From the IMG/VR virus record IMGVR_UViG_3300006810_000391, positions 1-23,685 of that record: 23,685 nucleotides of DNA. One strand, written 5' to 3'. Source of the stretch: a virus. Position 1 is the stretch's first letter; the number at the start of each line of letters is the position of its first letter. Position numbers and translations under genes: made by a program. The notes under the pieces are model-generated. The model searched no databases and was not told the origin of the DNA. It was given only the letters and a program-made list of their open reading frames with translations. Positions 1 through 7,594 of this stretch are shown here, piece after piece.

Positions 1-2
1 CA

Positions 3-332
3 GGGGCCCCTGATGCGGATGAGGTGGTCAGGCAAACGCAAAATCTCAAACCGGATGGTTCCTGGAAGCCTGCAGTTACCGCAGCGGAGATGTCGGCAAT
101 TGCTCAAAACATTGAATCGTTCGCGGAATACCCGTGGCAGTTGGTTCGGGAGTGGTTAGCTTCGGACCCTGACAAACCACCGCATCGGCGATACAACTTT
201 TTTGAATCCGGAGGGCAGAGCGAACGGTCCCGGGCAGAGAAATGGCGAAGACAGGCCGACAAGCAACGAAAAAACAACAGGCCGAAACCAAGCAAGAACC
301 AGGAGTGGAAACTGGAAATCATCAAAGGATAA
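3..332 (+). CDS. Unknown protein, 3' part (5' end beyond window)
   Basis: The reading frame is open to the left edge, so this is the C-terminal part of a longer gene; the GTG at 24 is probably internal. The visible 109 or so residues are hydrophilic, with an aromatic stretch (FAEYPWQLVREWL) and a strongly basic tail rich in K, R, Q and N, as in a nucleic-acid-binding protein. I recognise no family. It ends 3 bases before the helicase gene, so it is co-transcribed with it. A helicase-loader or replication-initiator role is possible from position alone, but this is inference without motif support. Confidence 0.6.
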   Translation, partial: GAPDADEVVRQTQNLKPDGSWKPAVTAAEMSAIAQNIESFAEYPWQLVREWLASDPDKPPHRRYNFFESGGQSERSRAEKWRRQADKQRKNNRPKPSKNQEWKLEIIKG

Positions 333-335
333 ATC

Positions 336-1685
336 ATGGGAGACAATGTGTTAGAAAATCTTCCCTCCAACGTCAACGCGGAGGTAGCGGTTCTCGGGTG
401 TTTGGTGAAAGATCCATCCCTGATCCCTGTAGCTGCGGCAGAGGTAAAACCTCAGGCTTTTTACAGTCCTGCTTACCGGCTGATTTTCCAAACATTGGTG
501 GAGTTGGACAGGGCAGGGGAGTCGGACATTGACCCGATGGTTTTAGCCGCCCACTTGCGGAGCGATGGGCACTATGAAAAGGTCAACGGTAACAAGAGCA
601 TTCCTGAAATCATCCTGTCAGTTCCGAAGTCATCGGAAGCGGCGTTCCGAACAGATCTTGACACCGTTATCAGGAACTGGCAAAGCCGGTCTATCTGGGA
701 TCTATGCAATCGCTCCAAAGCTGAGTCACTAAAGTCTGATCCAGTCGAAGTGGCTAAAAGCATAGATACCAGTTTGACTCAGATTCTCGATGTAGGTAAA
801 CCATCCCAGTCGAAAAGTTGGCGTGAAGCCACGCTGGAGCTTGTTAAAACGATCGAGAAACGACATGAGGCAGGTGGACAATTGCCAGGATTATCAACCG
901 GGATGTCTGACATTGATTCACTACTCAATGGGTTGCAGCCCGAGTATATCATTTTAGCAGCCAGACCATCGACCGGCAAAACGTCTTTAGCGGCCCAATG
1001 GGCGGAACACCTGGCTACTAACAAAATCCCGGTAGGCATCATATCCCTGGAAACGACGGCTGAAAGACTGGTTCAACGCGCCATCAGCCATACAGCAAAG
1101 ATACCTGCTGATGTATTGGAGTATGGCAAGTTTAATGCGGGGGGTGAGGCCAGTTTTAACAAATTCATGGTAGCAGCAGGGAAAATGGCAGAGTGGCCGA
1201 TCTGGGTCAACGACATGCCGGGACTGAAACTTTCGGAAATTGATGTTCAGGTTCGGCAGTGGGTGCAGGAGCATGACATTAAATGTTTGTTTGTTGACTA
1301 CCTGCAGTTAGCTGAATCGGACTTCCCGTGCGAGAACGAAACTCGCGAAACAACGCTCAAATCAATATTTTTCAAAAACATAGTATCCCGCTATGGCATC
1401 CCGCTTATTTGCCTAGCTCAACTCAACCGGGGACCGGAGACGCAAAAGCGTAGACCCAGACCTAGTGATTTGCGGTCAAGCGGCAGCATTGAGCAAGATG
1501 CAGATGTAATTGCTTTCCTACATAAAGTTGAAAATGACGAAGATGATGACGAAGATGATGATGAATATGATCCAGATTCAAAGGAAGTGGATTTCATTGT
1601 TGCGAAGGGTCGAAATTGCGGGGTAGGAGAGACAAGATTAGTATTTAAACAAAATATTACTGCGTTTCAACAGAAGACGTTTTAG
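336..1685 (+). CDS. dnaB: DnaB-type replicative DNA helicase
   Basis: 449 aa, normal length for DnaB. It should form a hexamer that unwinds the phage replication fork using ATP. The N-terminal half resembles the DnaB primase-interaction domain (EVAVLGCLVKDP near residue 15). The C-terminal RecA-like domain has a Walker A loop ARPSTGKTS (K215), ISLETT corresponding to the usual FSLEM, Walker B FVDYLQL (D321), the LAQLNR motif, then SDLRSSGSIEQDADV, a DnaB hallmark. The final part (VAKGRNCGVG...) matches the family's terminal strand and arginine-finger region. Unusual is a nearly pure Asp/Glu insertion at about residues 399-412, just after IAFLHK. AAAGGA at about 324-329 is a reasonable ribosome site for the ATG. 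No primase or polymerase gene is in the window, so the host's may be used. Confidence 0.95.
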   Translation: MGDNVLENLPSNVNAEVAVLGCLVKDPSLIPVAAAEVKPQAFYSPAYRLIFQTLVELDRAGESDIDPMVLAAHLRSDGHYEKVNGNKSIPEIILSVPKSSEAAFRTDLDTVIRNWQSRSIWDLCNRSKAESLKSDPVEVAKSIDTSLTQILDVGKPSQSKSWREATLELVKTIEKRHEAGGQLPGLSTGMSDIDSLLNGLQPEYIILAARPSTGKTSLAAQWAEHLATNKIPVGIISLETTAERLVQRAISHTAKIPADVLEYGKFNAGGEASFNKFMVAAGKMAEWPIWVNDMPGLKLSEIDVQVRQWVQEHDIKCLFVDYLQLAESDFPCENETRETTLKSIFFKNIVSRYGIPLICLAQLNRGPETQKRRPRPSDLRSSGSIEQDADVIAFLHKVENDEDDDEDDDEYDPDSKEVDFIVAKGRNCGVGETRLVFKQNITAFQQKTF

Positions 1686-1723
1686 TATATAGAAAAAGAA
1701 AAAATAGAAAGATAACAAAAAAG

Positions 1724-1966
1724 ATGAGTCAACCCGACAAAACAAAAGAAGAACAAGTAGAGGAACTAATCAGCAAATTCGAGGCGATGCACAGAGATAC
1801 CAGCCGCATGGTCACCGACCTGTCACTAATCAGCGCACTGGTGGAGGAAGTTGATGATTTTCTGCACGAACTGTTTGTTGACGCTGTAGACCGGCAGGAC
1901 AAGCCGATCATGGCGAAGATACTCGCCAAGCGAGCTCATATTTCCCACATCATAAAAACACTCTAA
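1724..1966 (+). CDS. Small acidic helical protein, unknown
   Basis: 80 aa, rich in Glu, Asp, Lys and Leu with heptad-like spacing (EEQVEELISKFEAM, LISALVEEVDDFLHELF), predicting two or three helices and possibly a coiled-coil dimer. No catalytic or metal motif and no membrane segment. The start ATG follows a 38-base A-rich leader (1686-1723) ending in AAAAAAGATGAGT, a start context shared with several other genes here. It lies directly downstream of the helicase gene, so an accessory role in replication is possible but not shown. Confidence 0.7.
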   Translation: MSQPDKTKEEQVEELISKFEAMHRDTSRMVTDLSLISALVEEVDDFLHELFVDAVDRQDKPIMAKILAKRAHISHIIKTL

Positions 1967-1998
1967 CCTAAACCACAAACAAAAAAATCCACTAAACC

Positions 1999-2388
1999 AT
2001 GACAACTGAAAACTATTACAAACTGACCCAACTCGGAACACCAAAGCGCGTGCGCCCCGAGATCGGTTGGCAAACCAAGGCTGAACTTACCGAGGATGAG
2101 AGGCGCGTTGCAGAGATGTCTCGCAACGGGGTGTCGGTCGTAACTCGCTTCCACGTATTGAGCGAGGTTCGCGGATCGGAAGAATTGCACTGGCGCACCA
2201 CGGTCAGTGGGGGAATGAGTAACGGAGTTGAGCAGAAATGCGGCGGCAACCTGGAGCAAGCCCTAGCAATGCATGAGAACATGTGTCATCTGGTGTTCCC
2301 GGTCTGGGAGTGCATAGAGTTTCCGAGTTTCGATGAAATTCGGGAGAAATGGGAAAGAAAATTTAACAACGGGCAGCATGATTATTAA
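1999..2388 (+). CDS. Hypothetical protein, 129 aa
   Basis: Soluble mixed alpha/beta protein with an N-terminal basic stretch (GTPKRVRPEIGW), a central TRFHVLSEV / LHWRTTVSGG region and a C-terminal aromatic/charged helix (FDEIREKWERKF). Three Cys residues (CGG, MCH, WEC) are not in an obvious zinc pattern. I recognise no family. The ATG is preceded by an A/C-rich leader without a clear SD sequence. Its end overlaps the start of the next gene by 11 bases, so the two are probably translationally coupled. Confidence 0.7.
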   Translation: MTTENYYKLTQLGTPKRVRPEIGWQTKAELTEDERRVAEMSRNGVSVVTRFHVLSEVRGSEELHWRTTVSGGMSNGVEQKCGGNLEQALAMHENMCHLVFPVWECIEFPSFDEIREKWERKFNNGQHDY

Positions 2389-2971
2389 CGAATTAAGCGA
2401 CCAGTTATTAACTGGCGACATTGCTATTCTGCTCCTGGCTGATAGACCGGAGGGTTATACCTCGGGCGACCTTCGCACTACTAATAATACGGCCATCAAC
2501 CGGTCAATATTCCTGCTGAATGAGAAGTTTTTGCGGTGTAGCAGGAAAGGCAACAAGGGTCGATACAACTATCATCTGACCCACAACGGCAGGTTGGCGC
2601 TAACAACCATACTGGGGCGTTGGCAACAGGACGACGAACGGGTATCCAACCTGATGTGTGCCTTTCCGCTGGCTACCCCGTTGAGCGTTCTTATTCCGTT
2701 GGCCGAATTGCCACAGGACAAACTGAATTCGGCGTTGCTGAAAAACCTCCTGATCCACATGGACATGGATGCTCACTCGGCAGCACGCATATTATCAGCC
2801 CTGGAAAAAGCAGGGGTGGCGCAAAAGGTTCATGACATAAACGTAGATCGCAAACCAAAAGCAAATCACACCGCGAAATATTACCAGGTCAAGCAATATG
2901 AAATTTTTCCGGAATATTGGGAACTTATACGCCAATGCGAACATTTAGTAGGTGTTTCAGTAGTAAAATAG
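2378..2971 (+). CDS. Winged-helix-like protein, candidate regulator
   Basis: 197 aa from the ATG at 2378. I prefer this start to one 45 bases upstream that lies deeper inside the previous gene. The N-terminal 75 residues (MIINELSDQLL..., EGYTSGDLRTT..., RSIFLLNEKFLRCSRKG..., YNYHLTHNGRLAL) fit a winged helix: a helix, a candidate recognition helix after SGDL, a basic wing, and the LT..GR.AL ending typical of MarR/PadR-like folds. A second region (about 100-165) with MDAHSAARILSALEKAGVAQKV looks like another winged helix. The inferred role is DNA binding, in transcription or replication; no close family is recognised. Confidence 0.65.
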   Translation: MIINELSDQLLTGDIAILLLADRPEGYTSGDLRTTNNTAINRSIFLLNEKFLRCSRKGNKGRYNYHLTHNGRLALTTILGRWQQDDERVSNLMCAFPLATPLSVLIPLAELPQDKLNSALLKNLLIHMDMDAHSAARILSALEKAGVAQKVHDINVDRKPKANHTAKYYQVKQYEIFPEYWELIRQCEHLVGVSVVK

Positions 2972-2990
2972 AAAAATAGAGATTAGAAAA

Positions 2991-3272
2991 ATGAGTAATA
3001 GCACAATTGAAAAACCGAAAAAAACTGGCGAGAAATGGTTTTATTCCAAAGAATCATTCCTGGCCGCTGTAAGCAGTTCCTTCGCGAAACTGGGTCATAT
3101 CATCTGGCTGAGTGACCGGGAGGAATCGCGAATGTTCCAGTTCGCAAGCGTTGATGGCGATATCATCGTTATCTACACGACAAACCCGTATAACCGGAGC
3201 GGATGGAACGCGACGGTTTTGACTGATGCGGATATTATCAAACTGGAGGATTACCTGAACCCGAAAGACTGA
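2991..3272 (+). CDS. Hypothetical protein, 93 aa
   Basis: Small soluble protein with a basic N-terminus (IEKPKKTGEKWFYSKESFL) and a compact beta-rich centre (HIIWLSDREESRMFQFASVDGDIIVIYTT). No known motif recognised. The start has the A-rich ...TTAGAAAAATGAGT context used elsewhere in the window. The stop TGA at 3270-3272 shares its last base with the next gene's ATG, indicating translational coupling to the zinc/HTH protein that follows. Confidence 0.65.
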   Translation: MSNSTIEKPKKTGEKWFYSKESFLAAVSSSFAKLGHIIWLSDREESRMFQFASVDGDIIVIYTTNPYNRSGWNATVLTDADIIKLEDYLNPKD

Positions 3273-3745
3273 TGAGCGAGCAAGAAAAAAGCAGCAAAAA
3301 AATAACCTGCTGGACCTGTTGCGGTAGTGGGCTAGGGGCAGTGACTGCCTCGGGATCGGGCATTTTCTGCGACCGCTGTGACGGCACCGGGGAATGCCCC
3401 GCAGAAATGAGGCAATGGCAGGACGCGGGCAGGAAACTAAAACAAGCTCGCCTTGATAAGGGTTTAACGTTGCCTGACTGGGCGAAAGTAAATGGGTTTG
3501 ATCCCGACATGGCTAGCAAGGCCGAGCGGGGGATTATCGATCCTCAAACCCTCCGCAAAAAGCGTGATGTTGACCTCGAACAATTAGAGCGAGACATTCA
3601 TGGAATGTGCAGGGAGTTTGAAATCGCGCACGAACAAGATATCGAAACGATTTTATGGGGCTTTTCGCGGGTGCGGATCCGCTGCCGCGCAGAGCGACAA
3701 CTAAAAGAGATTTGCGAGGCAGCGGTCAAGAATGCCGAACTTTAA
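3272..3745 (+). CDS. CxxCxGxG zinc domain fused to XRE-like HTH
   Basis: 157 aa. Residues 13-20 (CWTCCGSG) and 33-40 (CDRCDGTG) are two CxxCxGxG knuckles, the zinc-binding arrangement of the DnaJ cysteine-rich domain, here as one pair instead of the four repeats of DnaJ. Residues about 52-88 (GRKLKQARLDKGLTLPDWAKVNG ... KAERGIIDP) match an XRE/Cro-type helix-turn-helix, including the SKxERG ending. The C-terminal 65 residues are charged and probably helical (LEQLERDIHGMCREFEIAHEQDIE). Likely a DNA-binding regulator whose zinc domain supports folding, dimerisation or protein contact. It starts in a TGATG overlap with the previous gene. Confidence 0.75.
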   Translation: MSEQEKSSKKITCWTCCGSGLGAVTASGSGIFCDRCDGTGECPAEMRQWQDAGRKLKQARLDKGLTLPDWAKVNGFDPDMASKAERGIIDPQTLRKKRDVDLEQLERDIHGMCREFEIAHEQDIETILWGFSRVRIRCRAERQLKEICEAAVKNAEL

Positions 3746-3752
3746 ACCAACC

Positions 3753-3947
3753 ATGACCGAACAAACCGAAGATCTCTACACCCAGGCTGTTGATGACCTG
3801 GAATCGGCTGGCGACCTACTCAGTGATGCCGCCAACGCTGTATTCAACATCGATGGACTGGACAAACGTTGGCGAGCCATCCGGTCGTTAGCGACCACGG
3901 TAGAGGCAGAACTTGAACGGCTCACCGAAGCCAAACCCAATCAATAA
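3753..3947 (+). CDS. Small acidic helical protein, unknown
   Basis: 64 aa from the ATG at 3753; an alternative ATG at 3732 overlaps the previous gene and adds MPNFKPT. The sequence is almost entirely helical and acidic (TEDLYTQAVDDLESAGDLLSDAANAVFNI, LATTVEAELERLTEA) and looks like a two-helix hairpin or coiled coil. No motif and no membrane segment. It lies in a run of co-directional small genes between helicase and recombination genes. Confidence 0.6.
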   Translation: MTEQTEDLYTQAVDDLESAGDLLSDAANAVFNIDGLDKRWRAIRSLATTVEAELERLTEAKPNQ

Positions 3948-3948
3948 A

Positions 3949-4224
3949 ATGACAACTACACACCAACCACCAAAAATAAACGAATCACCAACCACCGTGC
4001 AGCACCAGGAGTGGAAGGGACGGGAATACGAAGTGGAAATTGAGTACGAAACTCAGGAAATCATCAGTGCTGACGAACACGGCGAGGTGTTCGATGAAAT
4101 CATTTCGTACGTCCATGTGAAGAAGGTTCTCGCACCTGGTTTTCCAGCAGACGAAGTTCCGCTTCTGGCAGACGCAATCAACGAAACCTGGATCAACGCT
4201 AGGGTAGGGGAGTTGCCACGATGA
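3949..4224 (+). CDS. Hypothetical protein, 91 aa
   Basis: The ATG at 3949 (AATAAAATGACAACT) is preferred; the longer frame starts with a TTG inside the preceding gene. A disordered, polar N-terminus (TTTHQPPKINESPTTV) leads to a beta-rich core (GREYEVEIEYETQEI, ISYVHVKKVL) and a final helix (PLLADAINETWI). The core shares a 'GR-Y-V-I' strand pattern with the following gene, suggesting the two may be related folds. ATGA overlap with the next gene at 4221-4224. Confidence 0.65.
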   Translation: MTTTHQPPKINESPTTVQHQEWKGREYEVEIEYETQEIISADEHGEVFDEIISYVHVKKVLAPGFPADEVPLLADAINETWINARVGELPR

Positions 4225-4457
4225 ACGAACATTTTAAGTCAATGGACCACGCCCTGGATGCGTTTGTTTTCGCCGCTCGGATCGACAAGATTCCGGGTTG
4301 CGAAACTGCGATTGAGATGGACATGGAGGGAAAACCGACATCATCCATCGAAGTGGACTACCAAGGTCGCAAATATCAGGTTTCGATCAACGCAATTGAA
4401 CCGGTTGTCCCACCGGACACCGCCTTGCAAAAAATCCTGAATCAACGTTTGAATTAA
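4221..4457 (+). CDS. Hypothetical protein, 78 aa
   Basis: Starts in an ATGA overlap with the previous gene, so the two are translationally coupled. An N-terminal helix (HFKSMDHALDAFVFAARI) precedes a short beta region (SSIEVDYQGRKYQVSINAIEPV). The 'YQGRKYQVSI' segment resembles 'KGREYEVEIEY' of the upstream gene, so the pair could form related or partnered small folds. No family recognised. It is followed by an A-rich leader before the ERF gene. Confidence 0.6.
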   Translation: MNEHFKSMDHALDAFVFAARIDKIPGCETAIEMDMEGKPTSSIEVDYQGRKYQVSINAIEPVVPPDTALQKILNQRLN

Positions 4458-4499
4458 AACCAATCAAAGTTTAATAGTAAGAGCTTAGAGAAATAAAAG

Positions 4500-5261
4500 A
4501 TGAGTGAAACAAAAGTTAAAAAACAGGACGGGAATCCAACTGAGTTGACAGTCCCGCAAACCAACCCGTTAGCAATCATAGAAGCCGCGGTAGCGTCCGG
4601 AGCGGACCCTGCTGCACTTGAGAAGCTGATGGAACTCCAGGAGCGATACGAGGCGAACAATGCTCGTAAAGCCTACAATGCAGCCCTGGTGGCAGCACAG
4701 GCGGAAATGCCCACAGTATTCAAGGGCAGACAAGGGCAAAATAGCCAGTACGCCAGTTTTGACGACATCATGCGGGTAGTGCGCCCGATCCTGGATGCCC
4801 ACAAGTTGGCGGTCAGCTTTTCGCAGACCGAAACCGCGGACACCATGACCATCACTTGCCGCATCATGCATAGTGAGGGACACTCGGAAGAGACTCCGTT
4901 CACGCTGCCCAAGGATGGTCCAATCCGGACCAAAGACGGGCGCAACGTCACCAACCTGGCGCAAGCGCAAGGGAGTGCAAACAGTTACGCCAAACGTTAC
5001 TGTTTGACCAATGCTCTCAATATTGTTGTCGGCGACCAGGACGATGACGCCAAGGCATTGGACCAACCCCTGCAACTGGTATCTGCTGATCAGGCGAAGG
5101 AGCTCAAAACGCTCGCTACTCAAGCGGGAGTAGAGGAAGGTAAACTGCTATTGCACTATAAAGCAGAGTCGTTTGAATCGATCGCCTCAGTGCTGTATGC
5201 CGATGTCAAATCTGCATTAAACAAGCGTATCAAGTACAATGCAGCCCAGCAAGCGCAATGA
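4500..5261 (+). CDS. erf: ERF-family single-strand annealing protein
   Basis: 253 aa. ERF proteins coat ssDNA and anneal complementary strands during phage recombination and circularisation. Family signatures are YASFDDIMRVVRPILDAHKL at residues 84-103 and GSANSYAKRYCLTNALNI at 158-175 followed by the acidic DQDDDA (179-184). Residues 20-70 hold the typical helical LMELQERYEANNARKAYNAA segment. The C-terminal 60 residues (ADQAKELKTLATQAGVEEGKLLLHY...) are the small helical domain often appended to ERF. The start follows the A-rich leader ...AATAAAAGATGAGT. It overlaps the YqaJ exonuclease gene by four bases (ATGA), forming a classical two-component recombinase. A copy of the TTGACAGTCC element lies inside it at 4537-4554. 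Confidence 0.93.
   Translation: MSETKVKKQDGNPTELTVPQTNPLAIIEAAVASGADPAALEKLMELQERYEANNARKAYNAALVAAQAEMPTVFKGRQGQNSQYASFDDIMRVVRPILDAHKLAVSFSQTETADTMTITCRIMHSEGHSEETPFTLPKDGPIRTKDGRNVTNLAQAQGSANSYAKRYCLTNALNIVVGDQDDDAKALDQPLQLVSADQAKELKTLATQAGVEEGKLLLHYKAESFESIASVLYADVKSALNKRIKYNAAQQAQ
4537..4554 (+). repeat. TTGACAGTCC dispersed element, copy A
   Basis: CAACTGAGTTGACAGTCC lies within the first codons of the ERF gene and differs by one base (G for T) from the copies at 9331 and 12854 over 18 bases. The coding frame here (TELTVP) is unrelated to the other sites, so conservation is at the DNA level. Confidence 0.75.
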
Positions 5262-6091
5262 TCCACAACGTAGACCAAAACAGCGAAGCGTGGGAAAACC
5301 TGAGGCGAGGCAAACTGACCGCTTCGCAGGTAGGCGAATGGTTGGTAGCTGATCCAAAACTCACGCTGAAAGGCACTGAGATCAAAAGCATTCTGGATGA
5401 ACTAGAAATCCCGCACAAAAAGTCATCCTTAGTCGGAGAACTGGCCAAATTACTGCCGGCCAACATCGTGGCTGACAACCAGGGATATCTTGCCAAGGAT
5501 TTAGCGGCCCGACGAAAAACAATGTGCAGGATGATCGGGCAGGAGTTCTCAAGTCACGCGAACGAATGGATGGGTAACAATGCCACTGACTTCGGCAACG
5601 CGTTTGAAGATGAAGCTTGTTCCAAGTTTGAAATCGAGACAGGCTTTGCGACTGAGAAGATCGGGTTTGTAACCCTCGATGGGTTTAACTATTTCGGAGC
5701 AAGCCCCGATCGCATGGTTTATTCCGCCGACAAGAAAAGCGTCCTGGGTCCACTGGAGGTGAAATGCAAACCGGAGGCGCACGCAGAAACCGTGATCAAC
5801 GGGATATTGCCGCCAGAACACCGATTGCAGGTGCATTTCCAAATGGTATTAACTGGGTGTGAGCAAGCGTGGTTCTACGCATACTCGCCCGACATGGAGA
5901 GTTTGATTGTGCCGGTCCAAGCGGACGGGCTCACGCGAAAGATGGAGCAAGCGATGGTCAAATTCGATGCTGAATACTCGGCGTTCAGAGAGGAACATTT
6001 ACCTAAGCTTAAACCACAATTTCCGGAGGAGCAGGAGCAGGAATTGCCGCCCAGTATGTTCCTGCAGGAGCAGATAGAAATCATGGGGTGA
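5258..6091 (+). CDS. YqaJ-type viral recombinase exonuclease
   Basis: 277 aa PD-(D/E)XK nuclease of the YqaJ/lambda-exonuclease type. It resects DNA ends to give 3' ssDNA for the ERF protein encoded just upstream. Motifs: N-terminal SEAWENLRRGKLTASQVG (9-26, the usual W...R.G.ITAS box), GNAFEDEA (113-120, E117), GASPDR (147-152, catalytic D151), LEVKC (166-170, E167 and K169) and HRLQVHFQM (188-196, family Q191). All catalytic positions are present, so it should be active. A Glu-rich tail (about residues 250-277) may be flexible. ATGA overlap at its start and TGATG at its end give coupling on both sides. Confidence 0.93.
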   Translation: MIHNVDQNSEAWENLRRGKLTASQVGEWLVADPKLTLKGTEIKSILDELEIPHKKSSLVGELAKLLPANIVADNQGYLAKDLAARRKTMCRMIGQEFSSHANEWMGNNATDFGNAFEDEACSKFEIETGFATEKIGFVTLDGFNYFGASPDRMVYSADKKSVLGPLEVKCKPEAHAETVINGILPPEHRLQVHFQMVLTGCEQAWFYAYSPDMESLIVPVQADGLTRKMEQAMVKFDAEYSAFREEHLPKLKPQFPEEQEQELPPSMFLQEQIEIMG

Positions 6092-6264
6092 TGTCCTACT
6101 TCGGAGATAAAAAGTATTGGCGCGGAACTGCCCGGGGGATACTGGGATCCCTGCTAGGGATCGCGATAGGAGCGGCGTTAGCAATCTGGCTATGCTCTCC
6201 TCCGGTCTGGTCAAAACTAACCTGGGCGTGGACCGTTTTCCGCCATGGACCCGAGGGGATGTAA
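6091..6264 (+). CDS. 57-aa single-helix membrane peptide
   Basis: Short frame starting in the TGATG overlap with the YqaJ gene (ATG 6091-6093, stop TAA 6262-6264). A basic N-terminus (DKKYWRGTARG) is followed by one strongly hydrophobic helix (ILGSLLGIAIGAALAIWL, residues 18-35) and a Trp-rich tail (VWSKLTWAWTVF). The positive-inside pattern places the N-terminus in the cytoplasm. The overlap start, full-length TM helix and consistent frame argue that it is real. Function unknown; small inner-membrane phage proteins often modify host physiology or lysis. Confidence 0.65.
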   Translation: MSYFGDKKYWRGTARGILGSLLGIAIGAALAIWLCSPPVWSKLTWAWTVFRHGPEGM

Positions 6265-6299
6265 TGTGATGAGGTGGGGGTTTACAGTTATTGAGAAAG

Positions 6300-6668
6300 A
6301 TGAGTATAGCTACAAAACTAAAAGATAGAAACAGCGCCCGGGAGGCGTGGCAACGTTCGGGATTAACATACGCAGATTTGTCTACAGCGGCACTGCGTAA
6401 ACTGGGGGATATTTTGCAGAGAAAACTGGAGGAATCGGAAATACTGATGAGTTCAGTGCGTGTATTCAGCGGCCAGGGCGAGCGAGTCGATGCAACGGGT
6501 GAAGTTCTATGGATGGAAATCCGCTGCCGATCTCACTATTTTGATAACCGGGAAGCAATCAGCTTTAACCGGGATGGATTCGTTGGATTTTGCGGCTGGG
6601 CCGATGAGACGAATTGCAAACCGTTTATCGCTGCGTTTGGCGAATGGGTGGAGGGGATGGCAAAATAG
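6300..6668 (+). CDS. Hypothetical protein, 122 aa
   Basis: ATG at 6300 in the GAGAAAGATGAGT context, preferred to an in-frame TTG nine bases earlier. Residues 1-45 are basic and helical (ATKLKDRNSAREAWQRSGLTYADL, TAALRKLGDILQRKLEE). Residues 50-120 form a beta-rich domain with RCRSHYFDNREAISFNRDGFVGFCGWAD. No recognised family or catalytic signature. The next gene starts 3 bases after the stop. Confidence 0.65.
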   Translation: MSIATKLKDRNSAREAWQRSGLTYADLSTAALRKLGDILQRKLEESEILMSSVRVFSGQGERVDATGEVLWMEIRCRSHYFDNREAISFNRDGFVGFCGWADETNCKPFIAAFGEWVEGMAK

Positions 6669-6671
6669 TTT

Positions 6672-7304
6672 ATGGACACACTGGAACTCGTTAAAGGCGA
6701 CAAAGGCACGATTATCCGCGAAATGAAAGATGGCAGCGGTCCTGTTGTCTTGTTTCATGGCGGCAGGTTGATCCCGAATGAGGTGCCAGACCGTCTGCGA
6801 ACCCCGTGGGTGCTGGAGCATATCGGAACGTCAAGGCGGGCTTTTTTTAAGAACAAGCGAGAGGGCAGTGAGGCGCAAATCGAAGTAATCGCGGGTCGTG
6901 ACCGGTGGGAGGTGGCAACTGTGCCAGTCGCTCAAGCCCTGGATATCATTGATGCGTCGGAAACGGAAATACTCTCTAGCCCTCATCGTTATGGATCGGA
7001 AACGTTGCACGACAAGATGGATAAAATCGTTGATTATGATGGGCATTTAATTCGGCTAGAACGCTTGTCCAAAGAAGCCAAACAAGTATCTCCAACGGGA
7101 GAGATGGTGCCAAATGAAAAGCTACAGTCAGAATTAAGTATCAAGATGATAGAGTGGAGGTACGGCAAACCGCGACAAGCCAAAGAGCAAAGTGACACAG
7201 GTAAACCCATGTCTTATGAAGAAATGATCGAGATGTTTCGCCGCACCCCAGGATCGGCAGATTCTATTCACCGACTATCAGATATTTTAAAGAATAAATC
7301 ATGA
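6672..7304 (+). CDS. Hypothetical protein, 210 aa
   Basis: Soluble protein. The N-terminal region (to about 90) is beta-rich with GPVVLFHGGRLIPNEVPDRLR. The C-terminal half is helical and charged and includes SIKMIEWRYGKPRQ (about 163-176), resembling the LDRxYGKPxQ ending seen in some phage DNA-binding and small-terminase-like proteins. That similarity is weak and only by eye. Overlaps the next gene by four bases (ATGA). A separate MerR-like gene at 11997 is a better small-terminase candidate by position. Confidence 0.65.
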   Translation: MDTLELVKGDKGTIIREMKDGSGPVVLFHGGRLIPNEVPDRLRTPWVLEHIGTSRRAFFKNKREGSEAQIEVIAGRDRWEVATVPVAQALDIIDASETEILSSPHRYGSETLHDKMDKIVDYDGHLIRLERLSKEAKQVSPTGEMVPNEKLQSELSIKMIEWRYGKPRQAKEQSDTGKPMSYEEMIEMFRRTPGSADSIHRLSDILKNKS

Positions 7305-7594
7305 AAGCACTCAACATCCAGGTCATTGCGATCGCGTGTGTGGCCGTCCTGATGGCGTTTGGTTTTGCATTAGCGGCAACTATCGACATCCACCGTCATC
7401 GCGTTCACAACCAGGCTTTGCGACGGATGGATGTGATTACCGACCAGATGGAGATTGCCTACCAGGATCTGCTACTAAGTGCTGCTCGAGGAAACAAAGC
7501 AGCGACCGACGAAGCGAGGCAGAAGTTTCATTTCCTGCACGCAGAATTTCAAAAAGAACGCCAACGAGTGGCGCATTTAATAGAGGATGAGTAA
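7301..7594 (+). CDS. Membrane-anchored coiled-coil protein, 97 aa
   Basis: One N-terminal transmembrane helix (VIAIACVAVLMAFGFALAAT, residues 8-27) is followed by a long amphipathic charged region (HRHRVHNQALRRMDVITDQMEIAY ... EFQKERQRVAHLIEDE) suited to a coiled coil. The topology resembles spanin-like or other signal-anchored phage proteins, but there is no adjacent endolysin, holin or Rz1-like frame, so lysis function is not supported. Starts in an ATGA overlap and itself overlaps the next gene by 8 bases. Confidence 0.65.
   Translation: MKALNIQVIAIACVAVLMAFGFALAATIDIHRHRVHNQALRRMDVITDQMEIAYQDLLLSAARGNKAATDEARQKFHFLHAEFQKERQRVAHLIEDE

Noticed and set aside
4569-5123. 184-aa - strand frame within the ERF gene
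   Set aside because: It is fully antisense to a gene with clear family motifs and has no recognisable features.
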